Positions 1 through 10,758 are shown, numbered from the stretch's first letter. The stretch is DNA of 64,000 bases from Rhynchopus euleeides (GCA_963210315.1 OY723272.1:2232001-2296000), one strand, 5' to 3'. Numbers and translations are program-made. The notes: generated from the letters alone by a model not told the origin.

Positions 1-921
1 GTCGCCGCCCTGGCCACTGCGCAGATTGTCAGCAGCGACCTGTGCACGGAGATCGACGGGCTGCAGGACCCCTCGGCACCGAAGGGCCTGCTGCAGGTGG
101 GGGTGACGGACGACATGTGCCCCCGCATCCAGGCCACCGGGGACCGCATCCGCAACGCTCTGAGGCAGCAGGGCCGAAGGCTGTGCGATGTGCTGCTGCC
201 GCGGTGCGCCGACGACGGCTCTGATCCTGACAGGTTCTTCAACTGCTCGTCGCTGAGGTTGGTGGAGAGGTGCGCCACAGAGTCCGCAGCGGCACGCGCT
301 GCCTTGGCAACAGCAGACGAGGGTCCTCAGTGGCGCTGGCCTGGCATCGATGACGTGGATGCACTGCCGTCCGTCGAGGAGCTGCGCGATATTGTGCTCG
401 CGTCTGATGTGGCTGAAGCCCTACGTGGCAACTGTTCTAACACGTCCTGCTCCATCTTGGAGTGCAGCACGCAGTGCGAAGACACGCTCCGCACGATCAG
501 CGAGCTGCTAACGAAGATCATCGACGAGGGTGACAACATCGGGCAGTATCTGGTGCACAACCTGGAGCTGCTCATCTGCGACACGCTCCGCGGCGCCTTG
601 TGGCGTGCTTCCCGCCCCAGCTGCACCACCCTCACGGACAATGTGGACCAACGTTTCAACAACGTGCTGCTGTCAGCTGTGTGCCTCACCATAGCCATGC
701 TCGCTGCCTCCCTCGGGATCAAGCGCTGGGTCCCGCGCGACGAGGCAGCCAAGGCGGAGTCAGTGACGAATGAGCCTGCCCGCCACCGCCCTGCGGAGCT
801 CCCACAAGCGTCGGAGGAACTGACGACACGCGAGATGCAGCCGGTCGCTGCTCCCGCAGACGTGCCGCCGTACCTCCCTCAGAAGGAGGCGGAGAAGGGC
901 CCTGCGGACGAGCTTGTCTAG
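1..921 (+). CDS. Cys-rich single-pass membrane protein, 3' part of gene
   Basis: The reading frame is open from the first base of the window to a TAG at 919-921 (306 residues visible), so the 5' end lies outside. The visible protein has a cysteine-containing, N-glycosylation-site-containing (NCSS, NCSNTS) outer region. A hydrophobic segment follows near positions 664-726 (VLLSAVCLTIAMLAASLGI), then a charged, Glu/Pro-rich tail of about 60 residues. The layout suggests a type I membrane protein with a large extracellular or lumenal part and a short cytosolic tail. I recognise no named family. An internal ATG at 115 is not a credible start because the same frame continues upstream with similar composition. 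High GC3 supports coding. Confidence 0.6.
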   Translation, partial: VAALATAQIVSSDLCTEIDGLQDPSAPKGLLQVGVTDDMCPRIQATGDRIRNALRQQGRRLCDVLLPRCADDGSDPDRFFNCSSLRLVERCATESAAARAALATADEGPQWRWPGIDDVDALPSVEELRDIVLASDVAEALRGNCSNTSCSILECSTQCEDTLRTISELLTKIIDEGDNIGQYLVHNLELLICDTLRGALWRASRPSCTTLTDNVDQRFNNVLLSAVCLTIAMLAASLGIKRWVPRDEAAKAESVTNEPARHRPAELPQASEELTTREMQPVAAPADVPPYLPQKEAEKGPADELV

Positions 922-2287
922 CCTGGTCTAGCCGGGGGCAAGGAGGTGTGCCTTCAGAATGAATGGGCAGCAGTTGGTCCTGCATGGGTAGACACGCACC
1001 TCGCTCGAGCTCTATCCCTGCCGCACCCCGCTGCTGCCTCACGCCCGAAGCCCCAGTGTGGCCTATTAGGAGAACAGGCCTTGCCGGGGGGCATTCACAG
1101 AGGGTCTGGGGGTGGGGGGGGAGGAGGGGGGGGGGGGGTGGGGGTGGGGGTGCAATTTGTCCGTCATACTCGATTCTTTGATCCAGTTTTGACACAGTGA
1201 ATGCCCGAACAACCCGCTTCCTCTTTTCTCCTCCCGCCACCCCCACCCCCACGCCCCTCCGCGCCGGCCTGCGCGGCACCGGTTCTGCTGCCTTCTGACG
1301 GGGGAAGTGTATTAGCTTGAGGTGTGCACCTCTGGAGTGCACCCTCAGGTGCTTCGGCACTTTTCCCCGGGGCATCCCACTATCCGACACTCCGTGAAGG
1401 ACGTGTCCATTCAAGGGTTGCTGTTTCAGTGACACGCCTGGCGTGAAAGCGCCTGTCGTGTTCTGGCACACAAAAAGGTGTTAATAACAATTATGTATCC
1501 AGCCTTCCCGATGCAGCGGGTCCGGGTTCCATTGCCTCTCTTGAGGTGCGATGCGGCGGCGTCACAGCACGCTGGCGCAACATTCAGTACGGGGTCGGTG
1601 ATTGCAACCTCGTCGCGGCGTCTTTCATTCTGAAGTGCAGATTCGCTGTGAACTGCCCTATCAGAAGAAGCGTCGCGCTGACACGGTTGCTTCTTCGTAC
1701 AGAGTGAAGGCTTCCAGGCGATGTGATCTCTCTTGCCGCACCCTCATACCTCCTCTCTCCTATCAGTTATCCCGTGTTCGCATGTTCCCCCCCCCCCCCC
1801 CCCCCTCCCCCTCCCCAAATAATCGTCACGGCTGGGGGCCTTCGCTCTGTGTGGCTGTGGTTCAACTGTGTCGGTGGTTTTGTGAAGGCGGCTCACCTTT
1901 TTATATCTCACTTGTTTTTTTTTGCAAGAACGGCTAGCTTTTTACGCACACGACTTTCGCGCGGAAAGTGTCATTCAGCTCTGCCAAACGTGCTCTACAC
2001 ACCACCCCCTTCATCAGGCAAGTGGGTTTGTAAGTGTGTGTGGAAGCGTCAACGCATCAAACGAAGTATCATACAGTAGAGAGAGAGCGGCAGAGTTGAA
2101 GTGACACTTTTCGCACTAAAAAGACTCGTGGCAGCGTTCGGTACCCTGCACACATGCACTAGCACCGTTCGTACAAACAAAGAACGCAACTCCAAGTCTT
2201 TCTGCACCTCTCCATCGTAGGTCTCAGACACTCCCTGCAGCATTCAGCACATCCAGGCGGGGGAGGCTCCGCAACCGGCAAGTTAGT
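922..2287. other. Intergenic region without recognisable gene
   Basis: No family-like ORF is seen on either strand. The stretch has a long G tract (about 1107-1150) and a C tract (about 1785-1805). At about 2036-2060 is a GTGGAAGCGTCAACGCATCA motif that recurs in degenerate form at 17643 and resembles the end of the SINE-like repeat at 40-45 kb. 'TTTTGACACAGTGA' near 1186 recurs near 12174 and 53970. Confidence 0.5.
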
Positions 2288-2289
2288 TA

Positions 2290-2906
2290 CTGGGGGGGGG
2301 CAAATAATCGTGCACTCTACTATTAATTGGCGAACGGGCGGGTATAATTGAGGGGCCCCAAAAAAAGGCAAAAAGTTGACGGGGGGGAATAATCGTGGGG
2401 TGCACGATTATTCACTTTTGCAAGTTTTCTGGTCAGTTCTGTGGACAAACATCGCAAAAACCTCGTCCGTTTGAATATTTGGAATCTGTGCGGATCGTGG
2501 TGGGGTCATTTTGGCCATGGGGTGTCTGTCTTCACCCCTTCCTGGCAGTCACCGTATGGGCTCATTTTCGTGTTGAAACTGGGGGCACAAGGCCGGACAT
2601 GTGGACGAATATGAGCCAAAATGGTGACGACCAGTCACGGGTGAAGACAGACATCCCATGGTCGAAATGACCCCACCACGATCCGCACGGGCTCCCAAAA
2701 TTCAAAAGAACGGGTTCTTTGAAAATTCTGCGGGAAAAATTGCTCATTTTTCTTGCAGAACTGACCGAAAATAGCCAAAAGTGAATAATCGTGCACCCCA
2801 CGATTATTCAGCGGAAAAAACTTTATAAATGCCCGTTTCAAAAAGGCACTATTATTTGACTATGCACGATTATTCGACTATGCACGATTAATTGCCCCCC
2901 CCCCAG
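2290..2906. mobile_element. Foldback (MITE-like) element with TA target duplication
   Basis: The ends are inverted copies: CTGGGGGGGGGCAAATAATC at 2290 and its complement ending CCCCCCAG at 2906. Directly outside are TA (2288-2289) and TA (2907-2908). Inside, about 200-bp arms around 2388-2575 and 2640-2812 are imperfect inverted repeats of each other, including copies of GGTGCACGATTATTCACTTT. There is no coding capacity. TA duplication and TIRs are compatible with a Tc1/mariner-type non-autonomous element; the superfamily is inference. A fragment of the arm (TTTGGAGTCTGTGCGGATCG) recurs at about 27798. Confidence 0.75.
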
Positions 2907-2974
2907 TAAGGAATGAGTTCTGGCGTGCCCCCCCCCCCCTCACACAGCCCGTGGAACAATCAATTCTACATTCT

Positions 2975-3080
2975 AGGGGGTCTTCGCTACGGGGTGATGC
3001 ATGCGTCAGTGCATTTTGGTGCATTTCCTGTTGAATTGGCTGAAAACTGACGAAGATTGTCGACCAGCAAAGACCCCCCT
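2975..3080. mobile_element. Short MITE, GGGGGTCTTCGC family
   Basis: It begins GGGGGTCTTCGCTAC after TA and ends GCAAAGACCCCCC before TA, so it has short terminal inverted repeats and a TA target duplication. The interior carries GCGTCAGTGCATTTTGGTGC, also present in the copy at 36155-36266 and, inverted and mutated, near 17865-17890. It has no coding capacity. Confidence 0.65.
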
Positions 3081-3569
3081 ACTCATTCTACCCCCCGCCC
3101 CTCTCACACAGGCTGGTCGCAGTCGCAAAATAAGGTGAAAATCGACAAATGGTGCTCCTGAAAGCGTTTTTCAAGCTTCTTCTAGGAGGGGTGTCAGGGC
3201 GCACCATTTGTGTCACAAAACTCACTCGTGTTCTTTTTGGCACCGAGTGGCGGAGATCCTCTCCTCTTGTTAGAGCCAGAAATGTAGGAGTGCTTCGGCG
3301 ACCCTGCTCCCTCCTGTGTGACCCCCCCCCCACCGGGCCCCCCCCGGGCCCCCCCCCCCCCCTCACGGTGGGATCTTGTAAATTTTACATGTATAACTAC
3401 AAGTATAATACATGTATTATACATGTATAATACTTGCATGTCAACTATTATACATGTATAATACATGTATATGCCTGAAATGTACATGTAAAATACATGT
3501 ATATCAAGTAAAAATACATGTATAATAGTTGCATGTCAACTATTATACATGTATTTTTACTTGATATAC

Positions 3570-3911
3570 CGTATACGTAAATATTATGGAACGTAAATAT
3601 TATGGAACGGGCCCATTTTTGCCCGGTCCGTTCCATAATATTTACGTTCCAAAATATTTACAGGGCCAGTTGGGGACTCGGTGGTGAGGATGGCTTGGCT
3701 CAGGAATCGCGCGAAAAGTGCACGAGTAGGTCCCGTCAGGGACTCTGTATGCCGTCCGATCACCTGGTCCAAGTCCCCGAGTCGCAGAAAGCCCTGTAAA
3801 TATTATGGAACGAAAAAATCTGGAACGCCAACCCACCAGCGTTCCAAAATATTTACGTTCCATAATATTTACGTTCCATAATATTTACGTTCCAAAATAT
3901 TTACGTATACG
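3570..3911. mobile_element. CCGTATACG MITE in the left arm
   Basis: The terminal inverted repeat is CCGTATACGTAAATATT, flanked by TA on each side. The empty version of the site is readable in the right arm at about 10350-10380 (TTGATATACATG). The centre (about 3661-3796) carries a unique-looking 136-bp core beginning CAGGGCCAGTTGGGGACTCG and ending GCCCTG. The same element is in the right arm at a different point. Confidence 0.75.
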
Positions 3912-4075
3912 GTACATGTATTTTACATGTATATTTCAGGCATTTACATGTATTTTACATGTATAATACTTGTCATGCAAGTAATATACATGTAAAATAC
4001 TTGCATGCAAGTAAAATACATGTATTTTACTTGCATGCAAGTATTTTACTTGTCATGCAAGTATTAGGAGGATTC

Positions 4076-4200
4076 TTCATATTCCTGGATTTCCCGAATT
4101 TCCTGGATTTCCCCCGGCCCCTTAGGCGATTTCAGGGCGGACAGGGCGGACATGCCCGGACCCGGAAATCCGGGTGTCCGGATGTCCGGGTCCAATTTTG

Positions 4201-4233
<33 letters not shown>

Positions 4234-4474
4234 ACATTTCCCGAATTTCCCGCCCGGACATGTCAGCCCGGACATCCGGACATCCAGAAATGTCCGCCCC
4301 GGACAGGGCGGACATGTCCGGGCGGACATTTTCTGGTGTCCGGATGTCCGGGCGGACATGTCCGGACCCGGAAATTCGGGAAATCCAATTTTGACCCCCC
4401 CCCGGACATGTCCGGCCAGGACCTCAATAGTTTGATTTTTGGTCCAGAAAATAGTTTGAAAATTTTTGAAATCT
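4076..4474. repeat. GGACATGTCC-rich palindromic block with C30 tract
   Basis: Dense, interleaved CCGGACATGTCC / GGGCGGACATG words, each near-palindromic, surround an uninterrupted run of 30 C at 4202-4231. Long ORFs cross it on both strands but are an effect of the repeat. No gene is seen. Confidence 0.6.
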
Positions 4475-5545
4475 GGGTGCCCAAAAAAAAAATTTCCTAA
4501 GACCGGCGATTTGTAGGGGGACCCTTTCGAATTTTTTTTTGGGGAAGGGTAAATTGAACGTTTTTGGCCAAATGAAGCCACTGCGACCATTCCCGGGCCT
4601 CGGAAATCAGATTTTGGCCCCTCAAATGCGGTGCCGGTCCGGACAAAAAACCGAAAAAATCGTGAAAAATGGCCCATTTTCCCCAGCCAAAAATGGGCCA
4701 AAAATGCCCCCCGGACACCCCCAGAGACATGTCCTAATCCGGGGTGCCAGTAGGGGGGACCTTTCGAATTTTTTTTCGAGGAGAGGTCAATTGAACGTTT
4801 TTGGACATCTGAGGCCACTGCGACCATTCCCAGGCCTCGGAAATGAGATTTTTGGCCCTCAAATGGGGTACCGGTCCCCACGAAATTCCGAAAAATTCAT
4901 GAAAATCGAAAGGTCCCACGCACCAAATTCTGCCCAAAAATCGTCAAAAATGGACATGTCATATGCAGCAATGGGGCACCCATCACTCCCCAAATTTTGC
5001 TCAATGATTCCACGGCAAGCCAGATTTTCTGATCAATTAGTTTGTTTGAGCATGTTCCTGGCCCTTGTTTGGAAAGTAGATGACCCCTGGCTGGAGAGGA
5101 CGGTTGTGCTCGACCGGACGGAGAGAGAACCTTCTCCATATCCACCTCCACTCCACAATGCCACAAGTGGCAGGAAGGCCGGGTGTTACAGGCCTCAACC
5201 AGGGTTCCAAGGCTCTCCACTTCCTGGCTGCGTCAGGGATCACCGGGTACAGCGAGCAGGATTACCTGTCCTGACACCCCAGCATGTACCACCGGAAGAA
5301 CCCGAAACAGCAGCCCCCCCCTCATGGGGGTTGCAAGAGGCACGGAAATCGTTCAAATCGGACCAAGTCCGAAAATTCGGCACTTTCTTGGGTACAAATT
5401 GCGGTCCGAAATTTTCCGATTTTTTGAAAAAAGGCTAATTCTGTAAGGGGGACCTTTTCGAATTTTTTTTTCGGGCACTTTTTCCACAAGGAAATGTCCG
5501 CCCTGTCCGCTACTGTCCACTACCGATTTCAAGGATCCTCCTGGG
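4475..5545. repeat. 1.07-kb unit, tandem copy 1 (intact)
   Basis: It runs from GGGTGCCCA...CCTAAGACCGGCG to ...CAAGGATCCTCC and is repeated directly from 5546 on, where copy 2 is broken by two insertions. The unit itself contains two related about 145-bp subrepeats (from 4516 and 4753), each with TTGAACGTTTTTGG and CCACTGCGACCATTCCC. This copy supplies the empty-site sequence for both insertions in copy 2. The second half includes the 3' relic of a non-LTR retrotransposon. Confidence 0.75.
5170..5274 (+). pseudogene. 3' end relic of a non-LTR retrotransposon ORF
   Basis: The + frame ending at the TGA near 5274 reads FLAASGITGYSEQDYLS then stop. This aligns with the C-terminus of the better-preserved RNase H ORF at 49343-50536 (YLAEAGVTEHSEKNYLIS then stop). 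About 20-55 bp downstream is a GAA.CCGAAACAGC hairpin tail (CCCCCCTCATGGGGG) that also marks other fragments. No catalytic domain remains. Confidence 0.55.
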
Positions 5546-6061
5546 TGCCCAAATTTTTTGCTCCTAAGACCGGCGATTTGTAGGGGGACCCTTTCGAATT
5601 TTTTTTGGGGAAGGGTAAATTGAACGTTTTTGGCCAAATGAAGCCACTGCGACCATTCCCGGGCCTCGGAAATCAGATTTTGGCCCCTCAAATGCGGTGC
5701 CGGTCCGGACAAAAAACCGAAAAAATCGTGAAAAATGGCCCATTTTCCCCAGCCAAAAATGGGCCAAAAATGCCCCCGGACACCCCCACACGGTGGACTC
5801 CAGCGGGGGTAGGGTAACCCTTTTCGGGAGTCTCAACTAGGGGGAGTCCAACTCCCGCTAGCGGGAGTATAGACTCCCGCTAGCGGGAGTCTATACTCCC
5901 GCTAGGGGGAGTCTGACTCCCCCTAGCGGGAGTCTTTTCACCTATTTTCACTCATTTTTCCCATGATACCTATGCAATGTGGCACTCGTCACTGAAGTAC
6001 AGCCACACCAAACGAAACGGACGTTTCCACCCATCCCAGCTCGCAGACCTGATTCACAAAA

Positions 6062-6442
6062 ATGGGGAAGACGACAACGAAGCCGGCAGCGAAGCCGGCG
6101 GCAAAGTCGATTAAGAAGAAGAAGAGCGCAGAGAGTCCCGAGGCTGCGGAGGCGACGAACATTGTGCATGATTTTTGCACGGCCTTCCCTGTTAAAAAAG
6201 GGGGCAGTGTGCTGACACTGGGATCCATTAGAAGGCTCCTAGCAACGGTGTTGAGCAAGGAGCTCCACCAGCACAGCACCCAGGTGGCCAACGCAATCAT
6301 CGCCATGTCTTCCCTGACATGGATAAGGTCGCTGTCAGGGAAGTCGCAACGATGCGGAAGGAGGGCGCTCTCCGTCATATACAAGGTGGAGGCGAAGTAT
6401 GGCAAGGTGCAGGATACAAACGTGTCGTCGGGGGCAGCCTGA
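6062..6442 (+). CDS. Lys/Ala-rich (histone H1-like tail) small protein inside element
   Basis: 126 residues from an ATG at 6062. Residues 1-35 are basic and Ala/Pro rich (repeated KPAAK, then KKKK), like the tail of histone H1 or a kinetoplastid-type H1. The rest is a compact, mostly helical-looking region without a family I recognise. It starts about 95 bp inside the left arm of the CACGGTGG element, so it is probably cargo or an accessory ORF of that element. GC3 is high. Expression is unproven; it could also be a captured and decaying host gene. Confidence 0.4.
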   Translation: MGKTTTKPAAKPAAKSIKKKKSAESPEAAEATNIVHDFCTAFPVKKGGSVLTLGSIRRLLATVLSKELHQHSTQVANAIIAMSSLTWIRSLSGKSQRCGRRALSVIYKVEAKYGKVQDTNVSSGAA

Positions 6443-6707
6443 AGCCGCGAATGATCGCGACACGGGCGAACGGCTTGGCACCGTGGGTCTGGATAGATGC
6501 TGGAGTTCGGCCGGGTGAAACCGGAAGTCGCAGCAAAATTTGCCCCCCCAGATTTCTTCCTCAAACCCACCCGTGGGCTGATCCGGCCTTGCACGGTGGA
6601 CTCCAGCGGGGGTAGGGTACCACTACCGGGTTTAACCCTTTTCGGGAGTCTCAACTAGGGGGAGTCCAACTCCCGCTAGCGGGAGTATAGATCAGCAGTG
6701 GGCAACA

Positions 6708-7842
6708 ATGAGGCGATGCGGGGGGCGAGGGCACCGATGCTCACTGTGCGACATCCCAGAAGAACGCTGGTATCAACAGGTGCATCGATACCCGCACCTG
6801 ACTCTCTCTGAGATGAAAGAGGCTGGCTACCCCTCCCTCTTGGCAGGTGTGCTTCCCAATGCCCGCTACGTCACCCCAGCACTCCATGACTGCAAGGGGC
6901 TCGCCATGCGGCTGATCAGGGTACTGGATGAGACAACAAAAAAATATTCGACAAGACCTGTACAAACCTTGCACTGAATGTGTCGCAGCATGGGACAGGT
7001 GCTCAGTTCCGGAAGGTCGTGCTTGCCTGTCACAGGACACACCTACAAGGGCTTGTTCCGCTACCTCTTTGTCTCCCTTGCAGACCTCATGCATTTCCGG
7101 TATGCAGACATCCCCTGGCGCTTCTGGGGATGCAAGGATGAGTCAGCCCGGATTCCCTTCTTGCGTGCTCGGATCTCAGGGCATATATTTCACTGGTTGA
7201 TGGAGCATGCCGAAAAGGGATCAACGCGCAATGCCTACGTACACAGTCTCCATCATTGGTGGGCTCCAGAAGATGCAGTGCCTCTGCAGAACAACGACGA
7301 ATGAAGAAGCAGAGAACGGACATCGCAAGAAAGATGCCGTTACAATCGCCAGCTCCGCAACTTACGAGAGAGATCTTGCGATGGCAGAAGAGAAGCGGCG
7401 CGCATCGGGCATGCCTTGGAAGGTTGCGCACCTGTCGCAGGACGGGATCCTCGGGTATAGAGAAGTCATTCTGTGTCCGTGTCTGCACACCCGACACGCT
7501 CATAGATTGGCTGTGTATGTTCTTTGCACACAGTTGACACAGCTGCAGAAGGGGTTTGTGCACTGCAACACACAGGACTTCGTTGAACCCATCAGCGCGC
7601 CCTACTTCCTGTTCCGGTTCCCCGAAGGACACCGCAAATTATCGCTCTGCTTGTGCAAAATGCCAATCCCGCTGGGGGCGACTTTCACACCATTCGTGTC
7701 ATCCGAGGCGACTTTGAGCACGCTTGACCAACGCGCACAGCAGGAGGGGGATGACAGTTCTGACGAAGAAGATGAGGCCTGCAGGATGGCTTGTCTTGCC
7801 CAAGGTGTAACACAACTACGACAGGCGATGGCCGCACTTTGA
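6708..7842 (+). pseudogene. Transposase-like remnant, frameshifted
   Basis: Three stretches in changing frames follow each other: 6708-6977 (CSLCDIPEERWYQQVHRYP, then PNARYVTPALHDCKGLAMRL), 6978-7304 (GHTYKGLFRYLFVSLADLMH, then WRFWGCKD), and 7207-7842 (ending in an acidic SSDEEDEA segment). The first resembles the C..C then D/A-x-LH-x-G pattern seen in some eukaryotic DNA-transposon proteins, but I cannot name a family. Stops and frame changes mean no single protein is made as the sequence stands. The last stretch (ATG at 7207, 211 aa) could be an independent ORF. Confidence 0.35.
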
Positions 7843-8228
7843 CACCTCAAATTCTAACCGCTCACCTCCGCAGGTGCAGCCGCTACCAGGAGGATAGGTA
7901 GGTAGTCCAGAGTCCGGGGAAACTGACAGAAGCAAAACAAGCCCCTCCCCATCCCTCTTCCACCATGATTTTACCCCCCACGCCAGTAGACTGTAACTAT
8001 ATCATGGGAAAAATGGATGAAAATAGGTGAAAAGACTCCCGCTAGGGGGAGTCAGACTCCCCCTAGCGGGAGTATAGACTCCCGCTAGCGGGAGTCTTTG
8101 ACACCCGCTCAGACTCCCGCTCCCAGACTCCCGCTAGGGCCGCTGGAGTCCACCGTGCAGAGACATGTCCTAATCCGGGGTGCCAGTAGGGGGGACCTTT
8201 CGAATTTTTTTTCGAGGAGAGGTCAATT

Positions 8229-9423
8229 CAGGGTATAAGATAGACTTTTTTTCTGGCGCCGTTTTCCGGTTTTTCTGGTTTTGAAAATTTTTCGCGCGCG
8301 CCTTCGGCGCGCGCGACCCGCGCAAACCCTCCCAGAATCTGAGAGGGCCCAGTGCCTGCGCGCGTCCTGTCGTACTGAGGCTGCTTGGTGGGGCAGGCGC
8401 AGCAGCTGCTTTGAAAGTTTGGACTCTCGGCCAAAAAACCGGTCTGGTGCAATGTTTTTACGCAGGGGGGTCTGGGGGGCGGAGCCCCCCAGCCGCCGGA
8501 GGCCACGGTAGTGAACATCTGTTCCCTACAGTCTGGATTCGCTTGTAAGTAGGAAGGCTTCACTGTATCGCAGCCCGGCCAGCAGGAGATCACTGGTCCT
8601 TGAGGGTTCAACCTTCAGGGTGGAGGAGGACGTGGGAGCGACCACTCGTGACAGGTGTGCGTTGTGGGTGGAGTGGATGCACGGCAGACCTTGTCATGGC
8701 CAAAGGGTCCACGAGATCTCCGCCACGTAGAGCCTAGACGAGAGTTTTCGAGGAGATGGGCACCTAGCTGTGACGACAGGCAACAAACAAATCTCATCTG
8801 TTAGTTGCCCCCAATAGGCTTGGCGACCTTCAAGACTGCTTGAAAGTCGTTCGTGTTCTCGTCTCAGCCCTCCAGACAAGCAGATCTGTCTCGAGTTGGT
8901 GGGCTGTCGCCATGTATTCGATGGCACCGAGTGACGCTGCACAGAGGCAGACGACACGGTGAACTCCAGCGGAGGTTACCCTACCTCCGCTGGAGTACAC
9001 CGTGTCTCCCATGAGTCTCAACTAGCGGGAGTCTGAGCGTAAACTAGCTGGAAAATAGACTCCCGTCTCCAGTACAGACTGCAGTCTTAGACTCCCTCTT
9101 AGACATGGTGGCTGGAGTCCACCATGTGTGCACCTTCAAAACAGAAGAGACCTGCATGACGAGGGCATCACCACCCACCGGGCCACCCGCTAGGTCCATT
9201 TTTTCTTCTCCGCTTCTCTGCCTTCTTTGGACTATTTGGGCTCTGTGCGGATCACGATGGGGTCACTTTCTATTTTTTTATGGCGTTTTTTCTGACTGTT
9301 TTACTGTCCCAAAGTCACAAAAAAACCGCCAAAAATGAGACCGACCTTTTTTTTTTCCAGAAAACCGGGAACCGGGAAACCCTGGTTTTGAAAACCGGAA
9401 AACCAGACCTATCTTATCCCCTG
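8229..9423. mobile_element. hAT-like non-autonomous element with 8-bp TSD
   Basis: The ends are CAGGGTATAAGATAG and CTATCTTATCCCCTG. The 8-bp GGTCAATT lies immediately on both sides, and the unoccupied site with one GGTCAATT is present in tandem copy 1 at about 4785. CAGGG ends and 8-bp duplications are the signature of the hAT superfamily. The interior (1.2 kb) has no transposase. It contains GC-rich hairpins (GCGCGCGCCTTCGGCGCGCG near 8296), the GGGGGGCGGAGCCCCCC motif, and a 50-bp CACGGTG hairpin at 8955-9004. Confidence 0.85.
8955..9004. repeat. 50-bp CACGGTG hairpin
   Basis: CACGGTGAACTCCAGCGGAG and its complement are separated by about 8 bp, ending ACACCGTG. It looks like the two ends of the 5789-type element joined almost directly, a minimal end-to-end deletion derivative. 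A smaller related palindrome (ATGGTGG...CCACCAT) is at 9104-9127. Confidence 0.55.
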
Positions 9424-9809
9424 GGTCAATTGAACGTTTTTGGACATCTGAGGCCACTGCGACCATTCCCAGGCCTCGGAAATGAGATTTTTGGCCCTCA
9501 AATGGGGTACCGGTCCCCACGAAATTCCGAAAAATTCATGAAAATCGAAAGGTCCCACGCACCAAATTCTGCCCAAAAATCGTCAAAAATGGACATGTCA
9601 TATGCAGCAATGGGGCACCAATCACTCCCCAAATTTTGCTCAATGATTCCACGGCAAGCCAGATTTTCTGATCAATTAGTTTGTTTGAGCATGTTCCTGG
9701 CCCTTGTTTGGAAAGTAGATGACCCCTGGCTGGAGAGGACGGTTGTGCTTGACCGGACGGAGAGAGAACCTTCTCCATATCCACCTCCACTCCACAATGC
9801 CACAAGTGG

Positions 9810-9913
9810 CAGGAAGGCCGGGTGTTACAGGCCTCAACCAGGGTTCCAAGGCTCTCCACTTCCTGGCTGCGTCAGGGATCACCGGGTACAGCGAGCAGGA
9901 TTCCCTGTCCTGA
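9810..9913 (+). pseudogene. Second copy of the non-LTR ORF relic
   Basis: Same sequence as 5170-5274 apart from scattered substitutions (for example EQDSLS for EQDYLS), carried in tandem copy 2 and followed by the same hairpin tail at about 9935-9985. It is a by-product of the tandem duplication, not a separate insertion. Confidence 0.5.
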
Positions 9914-10411
9914 CACCCCAGCATGTGCCACCGGAAGAACCCGAAACAGCAGCCCCCCCCTCATGGGGGTTGCAAGAGGCACGGAAATCGTTCAAATCGG
10001 ACCAAGTCCGAAAATTCGGCACTTTCTTGGGTACAAATTGCGGTCCGAAATTTTCCGATTTTTTGAAAAAAGGCTAATTCTGTAAGGGGGACCTTTTCGA
10101 ATTTTTTTTTCGGGCACTTTTTCCACAAGGAAATGTCCGCCCTGTCCGCTACTGTCCACTACCGATTTCAAGGATCCTCCTTATACATGTATTTTACTTG
10201 TCATGCAAGTATTTTACATGTATAATACTTGCATGACAAGTATTATACATGTAAAATACATGTAAATGCCTGAAATATACATGTAAAATACATGTATATC
10301 AAGTAAAAATACAAGTATAATAGTTGACATGCAAGTATTATACTTGTATTTTTACTTGATATACATGTATTTTACATGTATATTTCAGGCATATACCTGT
10401 ATTATACATGT

Positions 10412-10758
10412 ACCGTATACGTAAATATTTTGGAACGTAAATATTATGGAACGTAAATATTATGGAACGTAAATATTTTGGAACGCTGGTGGGTTGGCGT
10501 TCCAGATTTTTTTCGTTCCATAATATTTACAGGGCTTTCTGCGACTCGGGGACTTGGACCAGGTGATCGGACGGCATGCAGAGTCCCTGACGGGACCTAC
10601 TCGTGCACTTTTCGCGCGATTCCTGACGCAAGCCGTCCTCACCACCGAGTCCCCAACTGGCCCTGTAAATATTTTGGAACGTAAATATTATGGAACGGAC
10701 CGGCCAAAAATGGGCCCGTTCCATAATATTTACGTTCCATAATATTTACGTATACGGT
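10412..10758. mobile_element. CCGTATACG MITE in the right arm
   Basis: Inverted copy of the element at 3570-3911, with the same core (about 10530-10668) and the same termini bordered by TA. It does not occupy the mirror position of the left-arm copy, so the two came from separate insertions into the AT-rich arms. Confidence 0.7.

Larger units (their letters stand above)
5789..8157. mobile_element. CACGGTGG element 2 with ~170-bp TIRs
   Basis: It starts CACGGTGGACTCCAGCGG and ends with the complement CCGCTGGAGTCCACCGTG. The inverted arms (5789-5966 and about 7995-8157) are packed with the word GACTCCCGCTAGCGGGAGTC. The intact site at 4722-4740 (ACACCCCCAGAGACA) shows that CA was duplicated on insertion. 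An extra copy of the left end sits inside at 6592-6690. The interior holds a Lys/Ala-rich ORF and a broken transposase-like region. CACTA-like placement is inferred from ends and duplication length only. Confidence 0.75.
5546..10180. repeat. 1.07-kb unit, tandem copy 2, split by two insertions
   Basis: The pieces are 5546-5788, 8158-8228 and 9424-10180. Joined in order they match 4475-5545 closely. The first gap holds the CACGGTGG element (5789-8157) and the second the hAT-like element (8229-9423). The order of events is therefore tandem duplication, then the insertions. Confidence 0.75.

Noticed and set aside
4539..5438. 299-residue ORF in the 1.07-kb unit (and 265 residues at 9280-10077)
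   Set aside because: It crosses two subrepeats and the 3' relic of a retrotransposon in a different frame; no family likeness.
8290..8325. GC hairpins such as GCGCGCGCCTTCGGCGCGCG read as bacterial terminators
   Set aside because: The window is eukaryotic; the hairpin lies inside a transposon with no gene upstream.
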